From assembly GCA_030066085.1 (NCBI GenBank), contig JASJCI010000014.1, positions 1-64,000 on the forward strand: a stretch of DNA of 64,000 nt. The letters are read 5' to 3'. The stretch comes from Gammaproteobacteria bacterium. Lineage in GTDB: Bacteria; Pseudomonadota; Gammaproteobacteria; GCA-001735895. Numbering within the stretch: position 1 is the first letter of the stretch; every line of letters begins with the position of its first letter. The notes beneath the pieces were generated by a model. It was given only the letters and a program-made list of their open reading frames with translations, had not been told where the DNA came from and did not search any database. Shown here piece by piece: positions 9,540-19,571 of this stretch. A program made the position numbers and the translations under genes.

Positions 9540-10547
9540 ATGAGCAGGCCCCTCGACGCGCAAGATCCACAGCCGCTATACCTCGTTACCAGCAACGAAC
9601 CGCTGCTGTTGCGCGACTGGCTGGACCAGGCCCGCCGCGGACTGCGTGATGCGGGATTCGAGGACATCGTGACGCTGGCGGTCGAGTCCGGCTTCGACTG
9701 GAACGAGCTGGCCGGCGACAGCGACATGATGTCGCTTTTTTCCAGCCACAAGTGCCGGGTTCTGTCGCTACCCGGGGGTAAACCGGGTAGCCAGGGCGGC
9801 AAGGCGATCCAGGCCCTGTGCGCCGATCCGCCGCCGGGCGATGTCTACATCTTCGCGATGCCGGCGCTCGATCGCGCGAGCCGCAACGCGGCCTGGTTCA
9901 AGGCGATCCAGCAAGTGGGCGAGGTGGTCGAGATTCCGCCGGTATACGACAACCAGCTGGTGGACTGGCTGCTGCGCCGCGCCACGGACAAGGGTATCGC
10001 GATCGAGCCGCAGGCCGCGCAGTTTCTCGCCGAACGCACCGAGGGCAACCTGCTGGCCGCCGACCAGGAACTGGAAAAACTCGCGATTCGTTTTGCCGGC
10101 GACTCCGCGATCGGGTTCGACGCGATCGAGGACTCGGTGGCGCAGTCCGCGCGCTACAGCCATTTTGTACTGGTCGATGCCTGCCTCGCCGGCAAGGCAA
10201 AGCGGGCGTTGCGCATCCTGCGCAGCCTGCGCGGGGAAGGTTACGCCACCGGCCAGCTGCGCTGGGCCCTGCAGTCCACGCTGGAACAGCTCGGCCGCCT
10301 CAAGCAGGCCGAGCAGCGCGGCGGCATCGGCGATCGCCTGTGGCAATCGATGCGCATCTGGCGCGGCAAGCAGCGCCTGTACGAGGCCGCGTTGCGGCGC
10401 CTGACGCTGCCGCGAATAGAGCGTTTGCTGCAAAGCTGTGCTAAATTAGACCGCTTGGGCAAAGGTCAGGAAGAGCGCGAGTTCGCCGACAGCGACTGGC
10501 TCGAGGTCGAAATCCTGGTGGCCGATTTCAGTAGCAGGATTCAGTAG
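9540..10547 (+). CDS. holA: DNA polymerase III delta subunit
   Basis: Clamp-loader subunit that opens the beta sliding clamp, 335 aa from ATG 9540. Family signatures are [16 protein letters not shown] near the N-terminus, [16 protein letters not shown]-like sequence in domain I ([12 protein letters not shown]), and [18 protein letters not shown] with the alanine-rich C-terminal helical domain ([11 protein letters not shown]). The N-terminus is about 15-20 residues shorter than E. coli HolA, lacking the first helix; a GTG at 9522 would add only six residues. It normally follows lptE directly but here stands 4.9 kb away. The proA ATG lies 18 bp downstream. Confidence 0.92.
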   Translation: MSRPLDAQDPQPLYLVTSNEPLLLRDWLDQARRGLRDAGFEDIVTLAVESGFDWNELAGDSDMMSLFSSHKCRVLSLPGGKPGSQGGKAIQALCADPPPGDVYIFAMPALDRASRNAAWFKAIQQVGEVVEIPPVYDNQLVDWLLRRATDKGIAIEPQAAQFLAERTEGNLLAADQELEKLAIRFAGDSAIGFDAIEDSVAQSARYSHFVLVDACLAGKAKRALRILRSLRGEGYATGQLRWALQSTLEQLGRLKQAEQRGGIGDRLWQSMRIWRGKQRLYEAALRRLTLPRIERLLQSCAKLDRLGKGQEEREFADSDWLEVEILVADFSSRIQ

Positions 10548-10564
10548 CAGGAAATGAAACAGAT

Positions 10565-11854
10565 ATGAGCGTGGCGTTACCCGACGAAGGCAATACCGAC
10601 CTGGCCGGTTACATGGGTGAACTCGGCCGGCGCGCGCGCGTCGCGGCGGCGCAACTCGCGGCGGTCGAACCGGCGCAGAAAAACGCGGCGCTGTTGGCAA
10701 TCGCGCAGGCGCTGGACACGGGACGCGAACGCATCGCGCGCGAAAACCGCAAGGATCTCGAGGCGGGTGCCGCCAACGACCTCGGTGCGGCGATGCTCGA
10801 TCGCCTCGAGCTTGGCGAGGCGCGCATCGATGCGATGATCGAGGGCCTGCAGCAGGTTGCCGCGCTGGCGGACCCGGTCGGAGAAATCAGCGATCTGCGC
10901 TATCGCCCGTCCGGCATCCAGGTCGGCAAGATGCGGGTTCCGCTGGGTGTGATCGGCATCATCTACGAATCGCGTCCGAACGTGACCATCGACGCCGCGG
11001 CCCTGTGCCTGAAATCCGGCAACGCCACGATCTTGCGCGGCGGCAAGGAAGCGCTGAATTCGAACCTGGCAATCTTCGACTGCATCCGCGCGGGACTCGA
11101 GCAGGCGGGTATCGATCCCGCCGCGGTCCAGGTCGTCAACACCATCGATCGCGCCGCGGTCGGCATGATGTTGCGCATGGACGACAGCATCGACGTGATC
11201 ATTCCGCGCGGCGGCAAATCCCTGATCGAGCGTATTGCCGGCGAATCGTCGATCCCGGTGATCAAGCACCTCGACGGTGTCTGCCATGTTTACGTCGACG
11301 GACACGCCGAGCGCGACAAGGCGCTCGAGATCGCGTTCAATGCCAAGACGCGGCGCTACGGCGTATGCAACGCGATGGAAACCCTGCTGGTCGACGCTGC
11401 CATCGCGGATGAATTCCTGCCCGTGATGCTGCGTCGTTTGCTCGATCACGGGGTAGAGTTGCGCGGTTGCGAGCGCAGCCGAAGCTACGATCCGCAACAT
11501 GTTGCCGGCGCGAGCGAGGACGACTGGTACACCGAGTACCTCGGGCCGATCCTGTCGATCCGGGTCGTCGACGGCCTCGACGCGGCCATCGCCCACATCA
11601 ATCACTACGGCTCTCATCATACCGATGCGATTGTCAGCGAGGACTATGGCCGCGGTCGCGAATTCATGCGCCGGGTCGATTCGAGCTCGGTCATGGTGAA
11701 TGCTTCCACCGGCTTCGCCGACGGCTTCGAATACGGTCTCGGCGCCGAGATAGGCATCAGTACCGACAAGCTGCACGCGCGCGGTCCGGTGGGGCTGGAA
11801 GGCCTGACCTCGCAAAAATTCGTGGTCCTGGGAGACGGCCAGATTCGTCCCTGA
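10565..11854 (+). CDS. proA: Gamma-glutamyl phosphate reductase
   Basis: Second step of proline synthesis: NADPH-dependent reduction of glutamyl-5-phosphate to glutamate semialdehyde. It is 429 aa, a typical length. The aldehyde-dehydrogenase fold shows [16 protein letters not shown] near residue 125 and the catalytic Cys268 in [15 protein letters not shown]. The C-terminal signature [27 protein letters not shown] is intact in pieces. It is followed by nadD after one base, which is the common holA-(proA)-nadD arrangement of several gammaproteobacteria. Confidence 0.97.
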   Translation: MSVALPDEGNTDLAGYMGELGRRARVAAAQLAAVEPAQKNAALLAIAQALDTGRERIARENRKDLEAGAANDLGAAMLDRLELGEARIDAMIEGLQQVAALADPVGEISDLRYRPSGIQVGKMRVPLGVIGIIYESRPNVTIDAAALCLKSGNATILRGGKEALNSNLAIFDCIRAGLEQAGIDPAAVQVVNTIDRAAVGMMLRMDDSIDVIIPRGGKSLIERIAGESSIPVIKHLDGVCHVYVDGHAERDKALEIAFNAKTRRYGVCNAMETLLVDAAIADEFLPVMLRRLLDHGVELRGCERSRSYDPQHVAGASEDDWYTEYLGPILSIRVVDGLDAAIAHINHYGSHHTDAIVSEDYGRGREFMRRVDSSSVMVNASTGFADGFEYGLGAEIGISTDKLHARGPVGLEGLTSQKFVVLGDGQIRP

Positions 11855-11855
11855 C

Positions 11856-12503
11856 ATGGCATCCTCGATCAGCGGGATTCTCGGCGGCACCTTCGACCCG
11901 GTGCACCGCGGGCATTTGCACGTGGCGTTGCAGGTGCTGACCCTGCTCGACCCGGCGGAAGTCCAGTTCATGCCCTGCGCGCAGCCGGTGCATCGCGATC
12001 CGCCGCGCGCGTCGGGTGAACATCGCCTGGCGATGCTCGAGCTGGCGCTCGCCGGTCATCCGCGTTTGCGGGTCAACCCGCTCGAAATCGAGCGCGGCGG
12101 TCCGTCCTACAGCGTCGATTCCCTGCGGCAACTGCGTGCCGGCGGCGAGGCGCCACTGGCCCTGATCCTGGGCAGCGACGCGTTCAACGCGTTCCCGCGC
12201 TGGAAAGATCCCGAGGAAGTGATCGAGCTCGCGCACCTGGTGGTTTGCCACCGGCCGGGCGCACCGCTCGACGAAGCGCTGTATCGCGAGCGCCGGGTTG
12301 CCGCGGCCAGCGAACTCGCTAAGCGCGCGGCGGGATCGATCCTGGTACTCGAAATCGAGGCCAATCACTGCGCCTCGAGCGATCTGCGCGCGCGGATTGC
12401 CGCCAACGACAGCACCGAGGACTGTCTTGCCGCCGGAGTCGCCGGGTATATCGAGCAGCATCATTTGTACCGCCAGGCGCGGTCTAACGAGGTCAACCGT
12501 TGA
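11856..12503 (+). CDS. nadD: Nicotinate-nucleotide adenylyltransferase
   Basis: Converts nicotinate mononucleotide and ATP to deamido-NAD, 215 aa. The nucleotidyltransferase motif GGTFDPVHRGH lies at residues 10-20. YSVDSLRQL, LGSDAFNAFPRWK and the C-terminal ISST-like CASSDLRARI (ATP binding) follow in the expected order. Its TGA overlaps the TTG start of rsfS. Confidence 0.96.
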   Translation: MASSISGILGGTFDPVHRGHLHVALQVLTLLDPAEVQFMPCAQPVHRDPPRASGEHRLAMLELALAGHPRLRVNPLEIERGGPSYSVDSLRQLRAGGEAPLALILGSDAFNAFPRWKDPEEVIELAHLVVCHRPGAPLDEALYRERRVAAASELAKRAAGSILVLEIEANHCASSDLRARIAANDSTEDCLAAGVAGYIEQHHLYRQARSNEVNR

Positions 12504-12859
12504 ACGAAACGCCCCCCGCATCACTCCAGGTCGAGGCCGTGCGCAAGCTGGCAGTGGCCGCGTTGGAGGAACTCAAGGCGCTGGACGTGTGCCAGGTCGA
12601 TGTGCGCCCGCGCGCCAGTTTTACCGACTACATGATTTTTGCCAGCGGCAGCTCGACGCGCCACGTCGGCGCGATTGCCGACGCGGTCATCGAGGCCGCG
12701 AGCGCACACGGCTGCCCGGCGCTCGGCGTGGAGGGCGCCGAGATCGGCGAATGGGTGCTGGTCGATCTCGGTGACGTCATCGTGCATATCATGCTGCCGG
12801 ACGTACGCGCATACTACGAGCTCGAGAACCTGTGGAGCGAGGCCGGCGCGGAAGACTGA
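12500..12859 (+). CDS. rsfS: Ribosomal silencing factor RsfS
   Basis: A 119-aa RsfS/Iojap protein that binds L14 on the 50S subunit and blocks subunit joining in starvation. Family motifs are ASFTDYMIFASGSSTRHVGAIAD (read in two halves), EGAEIGEWVLVDLGDVIVHIM and YYELENLW. The start is TTG 12500, overlapping the nadD stop; no other start would keep the conserved N-terminal helix. rlmH begins directly after its stop, as in E. coli. Confidence 0.94.
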   Translation: MNETPPASLQVEAVRKLAVAALEELKALDVCQVDVRPRASFTDYMIFASGSSTRHVGAIADAVIEAASAHGCPALGVEGAEIGEWVLVDLGDVIVHIMLPDVRAYYELENLWSEAGAED

Positions 12860-13327
12860 ATGCAGCTGCAGATCGTCAGCGTTGCGCAGAAGCTGCCCGC
12901 ATGGGTCGAGCAGGGCTGCGACGAGTATCTCCGGCGAATGCCGCGCGAGGTCACCCCGCGTTTCGTCAACCTGCCGCTGGCGCGCCGTGGCCGCCAGTCG
13001 GCCGACGCCTGCAAGCAGCGCGAAGCCGAGCAGATACTGCCGAAGCTGGCGCCCGATGCGTGCAACCTGGCGCTGGACGAAACCGGCGAGCCCTGGTCGA
13101 GCCAGGACTGGTCGCGCCAGCTCGAGGGCTGGATGCGGCAACAGCCGCGGGTCAACCTGGTGATCGGCGGTCCCGACGGACTCGCCGCGGCGGTGCGCGA
13201 ACGCTGTCGGCATACGGTCTCGCTGGGTCGGTTGACCCTGCCGCACGGGCTGGTGCGCGTGGTCCTGGTCGAGCAGCTTTATCGCGCCTGGACGATCCTG
13301 CAGGGGCATCCCTACCACCGCGAATGA
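12860..13327 (+). CDS. rlmH: 23S rRNA pseudouridine-1915 N3-methyltransferase
   Basis: SPOUT-class methyltransferase that methylates pseudouridine 1915 on assembled 70S ribosomes, 155 aa as in E. coli. The SAM-binding knot is seen as LVIGGPDGL, SLGRLTLPHGLVRVVLVEQLYRA and the C-terminal GHPYHRE. It abuts rsfS with no gap. Confidence 0.96.
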   Translation: MQLQIVSVAQKLPAWVEQGCDEYLRRMPREVTPRFVNLPLARRGRQSADACKQREAEQILPKLAPDACNLALDETGEPWSSQDWSRQLEGWMRQQPRVNLVIGGPDGLAAAVRERCRHTVSLGRLTLPHGLVRVVLVEQLYRAWTILQGHPYHRE

Positions 13328-13382
13328 GACGCTACAGGCACGATCGCCGCACCGACGCGCGGATTCGGACTATTATCGAGGT

Positions 13383-13958
13383 ATGATCCTGCTTGCCTCC
13401 AGTTCGCCGCGCCGGGCCGAGTTACTACAACAGATTGGCGTTGCCTTCGATGTTTACCCGGTCGATATCGACGAGTCGCGCGAGCCCGGCGAGGCGGCCG
13501 CTACCTACGTGCTGCGCATGGCGCGGAGCAAGGCCCTGGCCGCGCTGGAACGGCTCGACGATGAGCGGGCGCGGCAGCCGGTACTGGCAGCCGATACGAC
13601 TATCGCCATCGATGATGATATTATTGGCAAGCCTTCGGAGCAGATCCCCTGTGGCGAAATTCTCGCCCGACTCTCGGGTCGCTGTCACGAGGTCCTGAGC
13701 GCGGTGGCATTGGCGTCAGCTGCCGGCCTCGACTGGCGCCTGTCGCGTAACCGGGTTTGTTTCCGCCACCTCGACACGGCGGAAATCGAGGCCTACTGCG
13801 GCGGTGACGAACCCCGCGACAAGGCCGGAGCCTACGCCATCCAGGGTTTCGCCGCCGTGTTCGTCGAACGGCTCGAGGGCAGCTACTCGGGTGTCATGGG
13901 ATTACCGTTGTTCGAGACCGCGGAACTGCTGCGGGGCGCCGGAATCAAATTGTTGTAA
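13383..13958 (+). CDS. maf: Maf-family nucleotide pyrophosphatase (YhdE type)
   Basis: A 191-aa house-cleaning enzyme; the YhdE subgroup cleaves dTTP and UTP. Motifs are LASSSPRRAELL at the N-terminus, a DIDESREPGE-type loop, VLAADTTIAIDDDIIGKP with the catalytic Asp pair, GRCHEVLSAVAL, and DKAGAYAIQGFAAVFVERLEGSYSGVMGLPL in pieces. The last motif fits the dTTPase/UTPase group better than the YceF group. It sits 2 bp from rng, the usual yhdE-rng pairing. Confidence 0.95.
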   Translation: MILLASSSPRRAELLQQIGVAFDVYPVDIDESREPGEAAATYVLRMARSKALAALERLDDERARQPVLAADTTIAIDDDIIGKPSEQIPCGEILARLSGRCHEVLSAVALASAAGLDWRLSRNRVCFRHLDTAEIEAYCGGDEPRDKAGAYAIQGFAAVFVERLEGSYSGVMGLPLFETAELLRGAGIKLL

Positions 13959-13960
13959 CT

Positions 13961-15439
13961 ATGTCCTTGAACGAAGAAATACTGCTCAATATTACCCCGC
14001 AGGAAACCCGCGTCGCGATCGTCGAAAACGGGGCCCTGCAGGAAGTCTGCATCGAGCGCCAGCGCAGCCGGGGTATCGTCGGCAACATATACAAGGGCAA
14101 GATCAACCGCGTGTTGCCCGGCATGGAGGCCGCGTTCGTCGATATCGGCCTCGAGAAGGCCGGCTTTCTGCACGTTTCCGATATCGACCTCGGCGACAAC
14201 GGCGATGGCGAAGACGCCAATACCGAGCGCCCGCCGATCAACGAACTGTTGCGCGAAGGCCAGACCCTGCTGGTGCAGGTGGTCAAGGATCCGATGGGCA
14301 CCAAGGGTGCCCGCCTGACGACCAGTATCTCGGTACCGTCGCGCTACCTGGTGTACATGCCCAACTCGTCGATCGTCGGCATTTCGGTCAAGATCGAGGA
14401 CGAGTCTGAACGCGAGCGCCTGCGCAGCCTGCTCGAAACCTGCCGTGCCGAGGGCGATATCGGTGGCTGCATCATTCGTACCGCGGCCGAGGGCGCGGAC
14501 GAAGCCGAACTGCGGCGCGACATCAAGTTCCTGTCGAAGCTGTGGAATTCACTGCTGGAGCATGCCGAAACGGCCGCGCCCGGCAACATGATTCACGAAG
14601 ACCTGCCGCTGTCGATCCGCACCCTGCGCGACATGGTCAGCGGCGAAACCGTGGTGGTCAAGGTCGATTCGCGCGAGACCTACCAGAAGATGACCAGCTT
14701 CGCCTCGCGCTACCTGTCCGACCTGCCGACCCGGATCGAGCACTACCCGGGCGAGCGCCCGCTGTTCGACCTGTACAACATCGACGACGAACTGCAGCGC
14801 GCGCTGGCGCGCCAGGTCGGTCTCAAGTCGGGCGGTTACCTGATCATCGACCAGACCGAGGCGATGACCACCATCGACATCAATACCGGCGCCTTCGTCG
14901 GTCACCAGAATCTCGAGGAGACCATCTTCAAGACCAACATGGAAGCGGCCCAGGCAATTGCGCGGCAGCTGCGGCTGCGCAATCTCGGCGGCATCATCAT
15001 CATCGACTTCATCGACATGGAGCACGAGGACCATAAACGCCAGGTGCTCAAGACGCTCGAAAAGCACCTCGACAAGGATCATGCCAAGACCCAGATCTGC
15101 GAAGTCTCGCCGCTCGGCCTGGTCGAGATGACGCGCAAGCGCACCCGTGAAAGCCTCGAGCACGTGTTGTGCGAGCCCTGCCGGGTCTGCCATGGCCGCG
15201 GATCGATCAAGACGACCGAAACCGTCTGCTACGAGATCTTCCGCGAGATACTGCGCGAGGCGCGTATCTACGACGAAGCCCAGCAGTTGCTGGTGATGGC
15301 CAACCAGGATGTCGTCGATCGCCTGCTGGACGAGGAAGCCGCCAGCCTGGCCGAACTGGAAACCTTTATCAGGATACCGGTCAAACTGCAGGTGGAAGCC
15401 CATTTTTCGCAGGAAACCTATGACGTGGTACCCGTCTGA
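13961..15439 (+). CDS. rng: Ribonuclease G
   Basis: Endoribonuclease that matures the 16S rRNA 5' end and takes part in mRNA decay, 492 aa (E. coli 489). An S1 domain is near residues 38-115 (GNIYKGKINRVLPGMEAAFVDIG). The catalytic metal-binding aspartates lie in TIDINTGAFVG and IIIIDFIDME. The zinc-link CEPCRVCHGRG lies near the C-terminus. There is no RNase E-type C-terminal scaffold. Confidence 0.97.
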   Translation: MSLNEEILLNITPQETRVAIVENGALQEVCIERQRSRGIVGNIYKGKINRVLPGMEAAFVDIGLEKAGFLHVSDIDLGDNGDGEDANTERPPINELLREGQTLLVQVVKDPMGTKGARLTTSISVPSRYLVYMPNSSIVGISVKIEDESERERLRSLLETCRAEGDIGGCIIRTAAEGADEAELRRDIKFLSKLWNSLLEHAETAAPGNMIHEDLPLSIRTLRDMVSGETVVVKVDSRETYQKMTSFASRYLSDLPTRIEHYPGERPLFDLYNIDDELQRALARQVGLKSGGYLIIDQTEAMTTIDINTGAFVGHQNLEETIFKTNMEAAQAIARQLRLRNLGGIIIIDFIDMEHEDHKRQVLKTLEKHLDKDHAKTQICEVSPLGLVEMTRKRTRESLEHVLCEPCRVCHGRGSIKTTETVCYEIFREILREARIYDEAQQLLVMANQDVVDRLLDEEAASLAELETFIRIPVKLQVEAHFSQETYDVVPV

Positions 15440-15457
15440 CCCGGGCTGGTTGACCTG

Positions 15458-18400
15458 ATGCGGTCGGTCATACGCTTTTTTCTGGGCCTGGTCGCTGGCG
15501 GGATCATTCTGCTCGCGCTCGCGCTCTGGGGCCTGCGCCTGGCGATGGTCAACATCGACTATTTCAAGCCCGAGATCGAGTACCTGCTGACCGGTGACGA
15601 GGCTTCCGGCATCGCTTTCACCGGCCTCAGTGGCGCCATGAACCGCTTCAACCCGGTAGTGCGGGTCGAAAACGTGTCGATCACGTTGCCGGATCGAAGC
15701 CAGCCGCTGTTCATCGATTATCTCACCGTCGAGTTCGATTTCTGGGCCAGTATCGTCGAGATGAACCCGGTGATGCTCGACGTCGAGGGTGCGCTGGAAA
15801 AGATCGAGCTGACGCGAGACGAAGCCGGCGACTGGTGGGCCAACGAATACGAGCTCGGGGCTGGCGATGGCGGCGCGCGGCTCGACGACCTCACGCGCAC
15901 GCTGGTGTTCGTACCGCGTTACCTGCGGATCGACCTGCGCCGCCTGGTGCTCAACGACATGGTCAATCACGAGGTCCACCAGCTGGAACGAGTGTCCGCG
16001 CGCATAAATCACCGCGGCGACCAGTTCGAGGTGCAGCTCAGCGCCGCGCTGCCAGAGCAGCTCGGCCGGGGTATCCTGGTCAAGTCGTTTATCGGACCCG
16101 AGCGCAGCCAGCTGTACGTGAATACCTCGGACCTGCGCCTGCAAGCGGCCGCGGCGCTGCTCGGCCTCGACGATTTCGACCTGCGCCAGGGCGCGCTCGA
16201 TGGCGAACTGTGGATTAACCTGGCCGGGTTAAAACTGCTGGCAATCAATGGCGATATCGTTCTCAAAAACGCCGAGTTCCGCTCGCGCACCGACGACCGT
16301 CCTCTCGGGGTGGACTTCCACTCGCGCTTCAACGCGATCCAGCACAGGGATCACTGGCGCGTGGTCAACGAGGTCGAACGGGTTCGTATCGACGGCCGCA
16401 ACCTGCCCGGGTTTCGCAGCCAGATCGAGATCGATAGCGGCGGCGGGCCGCTGCTGTCGGCCTGGATCGATCGCCTCCAGCTCGACAAGATTGCGCCGAT
16501 CGCGGCTTACCTGCTGCCGCCGGATACCGCCGCGCAAATCGAACAGATGCAGCCCGCGGGACTGGTGCGCAACCTGACCCTGCTGATCGATCCGGAACAG
16601 GCGGAAAACCTGAGCGTGGCCGCGCAGCTGGACAGGGTCGACTACCGACCGTTCGGCGAAATTCCGGGTATGACCAACCTGAGCGGTGATTTCGTCGTCG
16701 GCAAGCGAAAAATGGCGCTCAGGGTCGGTGGCGAGAAAGTCCTGATCGAGGCGCCGAAACGACTGCGGGCGCCGGTCGAGCTCGATCGCCTGCAGCTGGA
16801 AGCCGTCGCGCGGCGTGACGGCGAACATACCGTAGTGGCGGTCGATCGCGTGGAGCTGGTCAATCCCGATCTGCGCGCCAGCGGACGCCTGTGGCTGGAG
16901 TCCGATCAACACGAGCGACCGTTCGTGTTCATACGTGCCGAGTTCGGCGACGTGCAGGCACGCAACAAGCACAAGTACCTGCCGCTCGACCTGATGCCCG
17001 CCGGAACCTTTGCCTGGCTCGATGCCGGAATCATCGACGGTCGCGTACCGCGCGGTGAGCTGCAATACCATGGCCGCCTGCGCGACATCCGCCAGCTGAA
17101 TCGTGAGCAGGCGGTCAATTTTTTCGTCGACTTCGAGGTGGAGGACGCCGAACTCAAATTTGCGCCGGACTGGCAGCCCGCGCGCAATGGCTACGGGCAA
17201 ATACTGTTTCATAACGTCAGCCTCGATATCGAGCTCGATCGCGTCGATTACGATGGAATCGAGCAGGCGCGCGTCAGCACGCGCATCGCCAACCTGGAAT
17301 CTCCGCTGCTCGAGCTGACGGTAGCGGCGCGCGCGCCCGCCGGGCGCGCGGTCGAGAACTGGCTCGCGATGCCGGTAGGCGCGGCGTTTCGCGAACCGTT
17401 GAGCAGCCTGCGGGATTTCAGCGGCCAGGTCGATACCACGGTCGAACTCGCCATTCCGCTCAAATCCGGCGGCGGTCCACCGCAGGTCCGCGTTGCCGTC
17501 GATCTCGACAAGGTCGGCATGCGCTCGGATGAATGGGGGGTCGATCTCACCGAGGCTGATGGCCGTCTGCTGATCGAGGACGAGCGCGTCAGCGCGAGCG
17601 GCATCAATGCGCGTTTTTACGGTGATCCGGTTACCCTGGACGTTGCTCCCGAAACGGACGGGAACAGGACCCTGGTGAACGCGCGCGGCCGAATCCAGAC
17701 CGGGCGCCTGCTGCAGAAGCTGCCGGAGAACGTGGTCGAACGCGTGCGCGGCAAGAGCGACTGGCAGGTTCGCCTGGGCCTGCCGGGGCCGAACAGGAAC
17801 GAGGACGAAGCGTTGCTGTCGATCAATGCCGCCAGTAACCTCGTGGATACCGAGATGTCGCTGCCCGCACCTCTCGCCAAATCGGCCAGCGACGATCAGC
17901 GCGTGGCAGTCGACCTCGAGCTGTTCGCGCGCTCCCTGCAAATCGAGGTGGCTTACGCCGATTCGGTGCGCGCGCGCGGTGGTTTCGGGATTGCCGATGG
18001 AGAAAAGCCGGTGATCGAACAACTCGATGTCGCCTTCGGTACAGCGCTGAAGCGGACCAGGCACGAAGGCATAAACCTCTACGGTACGATCCCGGAACTG
18101 GTGCTCGAAGACTGGGAAAAACTGCTCGACTCGGCCGCGGCCGGCGATCCTGGCCTGTTGCGCTCGGTGGACCTGGCGCTGGGCGGGGTCGATCTGTATG
18201 GCCGCCGGCTGGACCAGGTGGAACTGTCGGTCAATCGTGTTGATGGCGGGCTTATCGGCCTGGTCGATGCCGAACAGGTGCGGGGCGTGTTCGAGGTACG
18301 CGAAGGTGAGCCGGCGCGAGTCGAGCTGGATTACCTGCGGATCGACCAGGTCGAACAGCGTGCGGACTATTCGGCTTTCCGACCGACGCAATTTCCGCCG

Positions 18401-19225
18401 TTCGTGCTGACCAGCAGGCAACTCGACTTCCACGATATGCAATTTACCGATCTGCGGATGGATATCCGGGTGGCTGACGAGGTTTTCTACATCGACCGGT
18501 TTTTACTGCGGCGTGACGGGCTGCTGCTCGAAACCACGGGTCAGTGGCAGTATGACGATAGCAGTCAATCCCACCTGACCCGAATGAACACGACGCTCAA
18601 GGGTGAGCAGTTGGGCGAGGCGGTCGAAGGCCTCGGCCTCGGCAATGGCATGCGCGGCGGCACGATCGATTTCGACGGCAGTTTCTCCTGGCCGGCGCCG
18701 CCGTTCGCGTTTGCCCTTGAAACCCTGGCTGGCAGCGGCAAAATGAGGATCGAGGACGGCTTTCTGAACAACGTTGAACCGGGTAGCGGTCGGCTGGTCG
18801 GGCTGCTCAGCCTGAGTGCACTGCCGCGACGCCTGTCGCTGGATTTCAACGACCTGCTGGTCGAGGGCATGGCGTTCGAAAAGATCTCCGGCATATTCAG
18901 GCTGGAAGCGGGCAATATCTACACCGACAACACCCGCATGGAAGGCCCCGCGGCCACGATCAAGATCCAGGGCAGGACCGGGTTCATCGAGCGCGACTAC
19001 GACCAGCTCATGCAGATAACGCCGCGTATTCGCGACGTGCTGAACCTGGCCTTGCTGTTGCAAACCAACTGGGCCTTGTTATTGTTGCAGAACCTGTTTA
19101 AAAAGCAGATCGACGAGGCGGCCGAGATCGAGTACCAGATCACCGGCAGCTGGGACAACCCGGAGATCGAACTGATAAAGGCGGTCGATGAAAACCAGGT
19201 CGAGTTACCGAATATCGAGAAGTAG
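15458..19225 (+). CDS. yhdP: YhdP family AsmA-like phospholipid transport protein
   Basis: A 1,255-aa protein with one N-terminal membrane helix (residues about 6-28) and a very long periplasmic beta-rich region. It ends in the AsmA-like C-terminal module (RVEGFSWPAPPFAF-like FSWPAPPFAF, EDGFLNNVEPGSGRLVGLLSLSALPRRL in pieces, TDNTRMEGPAATIKIQGRTG). Length and position after rng match YhdP (TIGR02099). YhdP, TamB and YdbH are thought to carry phospholipids to the outer membrane. The start at ATG 15458 lies 18 bp after rng. The last 38 bp overlap the next ORF. Confidence 0.94.
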   Translation: MRSVIRFFLGLVAGGIILLALALWGLRLAMVNIDYFKPEIEYLLTGDEASGIAFTGLSGAMNRFNPVVRVENVSITLPDRSQPLFIDYLTVEFDFWASIVEMNPVMLDVEGALEKIELTRDEAGDWWANEYELGAGDGGARLDDLTRTLVFVPRYLRIDLRRLVLNDMVNHEVHQLERVSARINHRGDQFEVQLSAALPEQLGRGILVKSFIGPERSQLYVNTSDLRLQAAAALLGLDDFDLRQGALDGELWINLAGLKLLAINGDIVLKNAEFRSRTDDRPLGVDFHSRFNAIQHRDHWRVVNEVERVRIDGRNLPGFRSQIEIDSGGGPLLSAWIDRLQLDKIAPIAAYLLPPDTAAQIEQMQPAGLVRNLTLLIDPEQAENLSVAAQLDRVDYRPFGEIPGMTNLSGDFVVGKRKMALRVGGEKVLIEAPKRLRAPVELDRLQLEAVARRDGEHTVVAVDRVELVNPDLRASGRLWLESDQHERPFVFIRAEFGDVQARNKHKYLPLDLMPAGTFAWLDAGIIDGRVPRGELQYHGRLRDIRQLNREQAVNFFVDFEVEDAELKFAPDWQPARNGYGQILFHNVSLDIELDRVDYDGIEQARVSTRIANLESPLLELTVAARAPAGRAVENWLAMPVGAAFREPLSSLRDFSGQVDTTVELAIPLKSGGGPPQVRVAVDLDKVGMRSDEWGVDLTEADGRLLIEDERVSASGINARFYGDPVTLDVAPETDGNRTLVNARGRIQTGRLLQKLPENVVERVRGKSDWQVRLGLPGPNRNEDEALLSINAASNLVDTEMSLPAPLAKSASDDQRVAVDLELFARSLQIEVAYADSVRARGGFGIADGEKPVIEQLDVAFGTALKRTRHEGINLYGTIPELVLEDWEKLLDSAAAGDPGLLRSVDLALGGVDLYGRRLDQVELSVNRVDGGLIGLVDAEQVRGVFEVREGEPARVELDYLRIDQVEQRADYSAFRPTQFPPFVLTSRQLDFHDMQFTDLRMDIRVADEVFYIDRFLLRRDGLLLETTGQWQYDDSSQSHLTRMNTTLKGEQLGEAVEGLGLGNGMRGGTIDFDGSFSWPAPPFAFALETLAGSGKMRIEDGFLNNVEPGSGRLVGLLSLSALPRRLSLDFNDLLVEGMAFEKISGIFRLEAGNIYTDNTRMEGPAATIKIQGRTGFIERDYDQLMQITPRIRDVLNLALLLQTNWALLLLQNLFKKQIDEAAEIEYQITGSWDNPEIELIKAVDENQVELPNIEK

Positions 19226-19568
19226 CCTGTACGCGGTTGTGCTGTTGCTGGGCTTCGCCAGCGCCGAAGCCAACACGGTGCGGATATTCTCCCTGAGCGC
19301 CGACGAATGGGCGCGGCCGCGCAGCGGCGCCGTCATCCCGGAACTGGAAGCGGTGCGTGCCGCGGTCCGCTACTGGGAACAGGTCACGCCCGGCCTGATC
19401 GTGATCCGGCACCCCGGCGAGGATACCGGCGAGATCTGGGCGGCGGAGTTGCGCGACTGGCTGATCTCGCTCGGCGTGGCCGCCGATTACATCCGCCTGC
19501 GGGCGGGCAATCAGGACGCGGACGAAATCGACCTGCTGGTCGGCGGTCGCGACGAACTGGAGCAATAA
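19188..19568 (+). CDS. Small exported protein of unknown function
   Basis: A 126-aa product with a basic N-terminus, a hydrophobic stretch (LYAVVLLLGFASA) and a likely signal-peptidase site near residue 28. The mature part of about 98 residues is mixed alpha/beta (ELEAVRAAVRYWEQVTPGLIVIRHPGEDTGEIWAAELRDWL in pieces) and resembles the C-terminal half of an OmpA-like fold only loosely. It overlaps yhdP by 38 bp in another frame and ends 3 bp before tldD, where many relatives carry a nitrilase gene. I do not recognise the family. Confidence 0.7.
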   Translation: MKTRSSYRISRSSLYAVVLLLGFASAEANTVRIFSLSADEWARPRSGAVIPELEAVRAAVRYWEQVTPGLIVIRHPGEDTGEIWAAELRDWLISLGVAADYIRLRAGNQDADEIDLLVGGRDELEQ

Positions 19569-19571
19569 AAC

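Noticed and set aside
9368-9649. Short open frames across the terminator and holA start
   Set aside because: They cross a strong terminator and overlap holA; base pattern is explained by the structured RNA.
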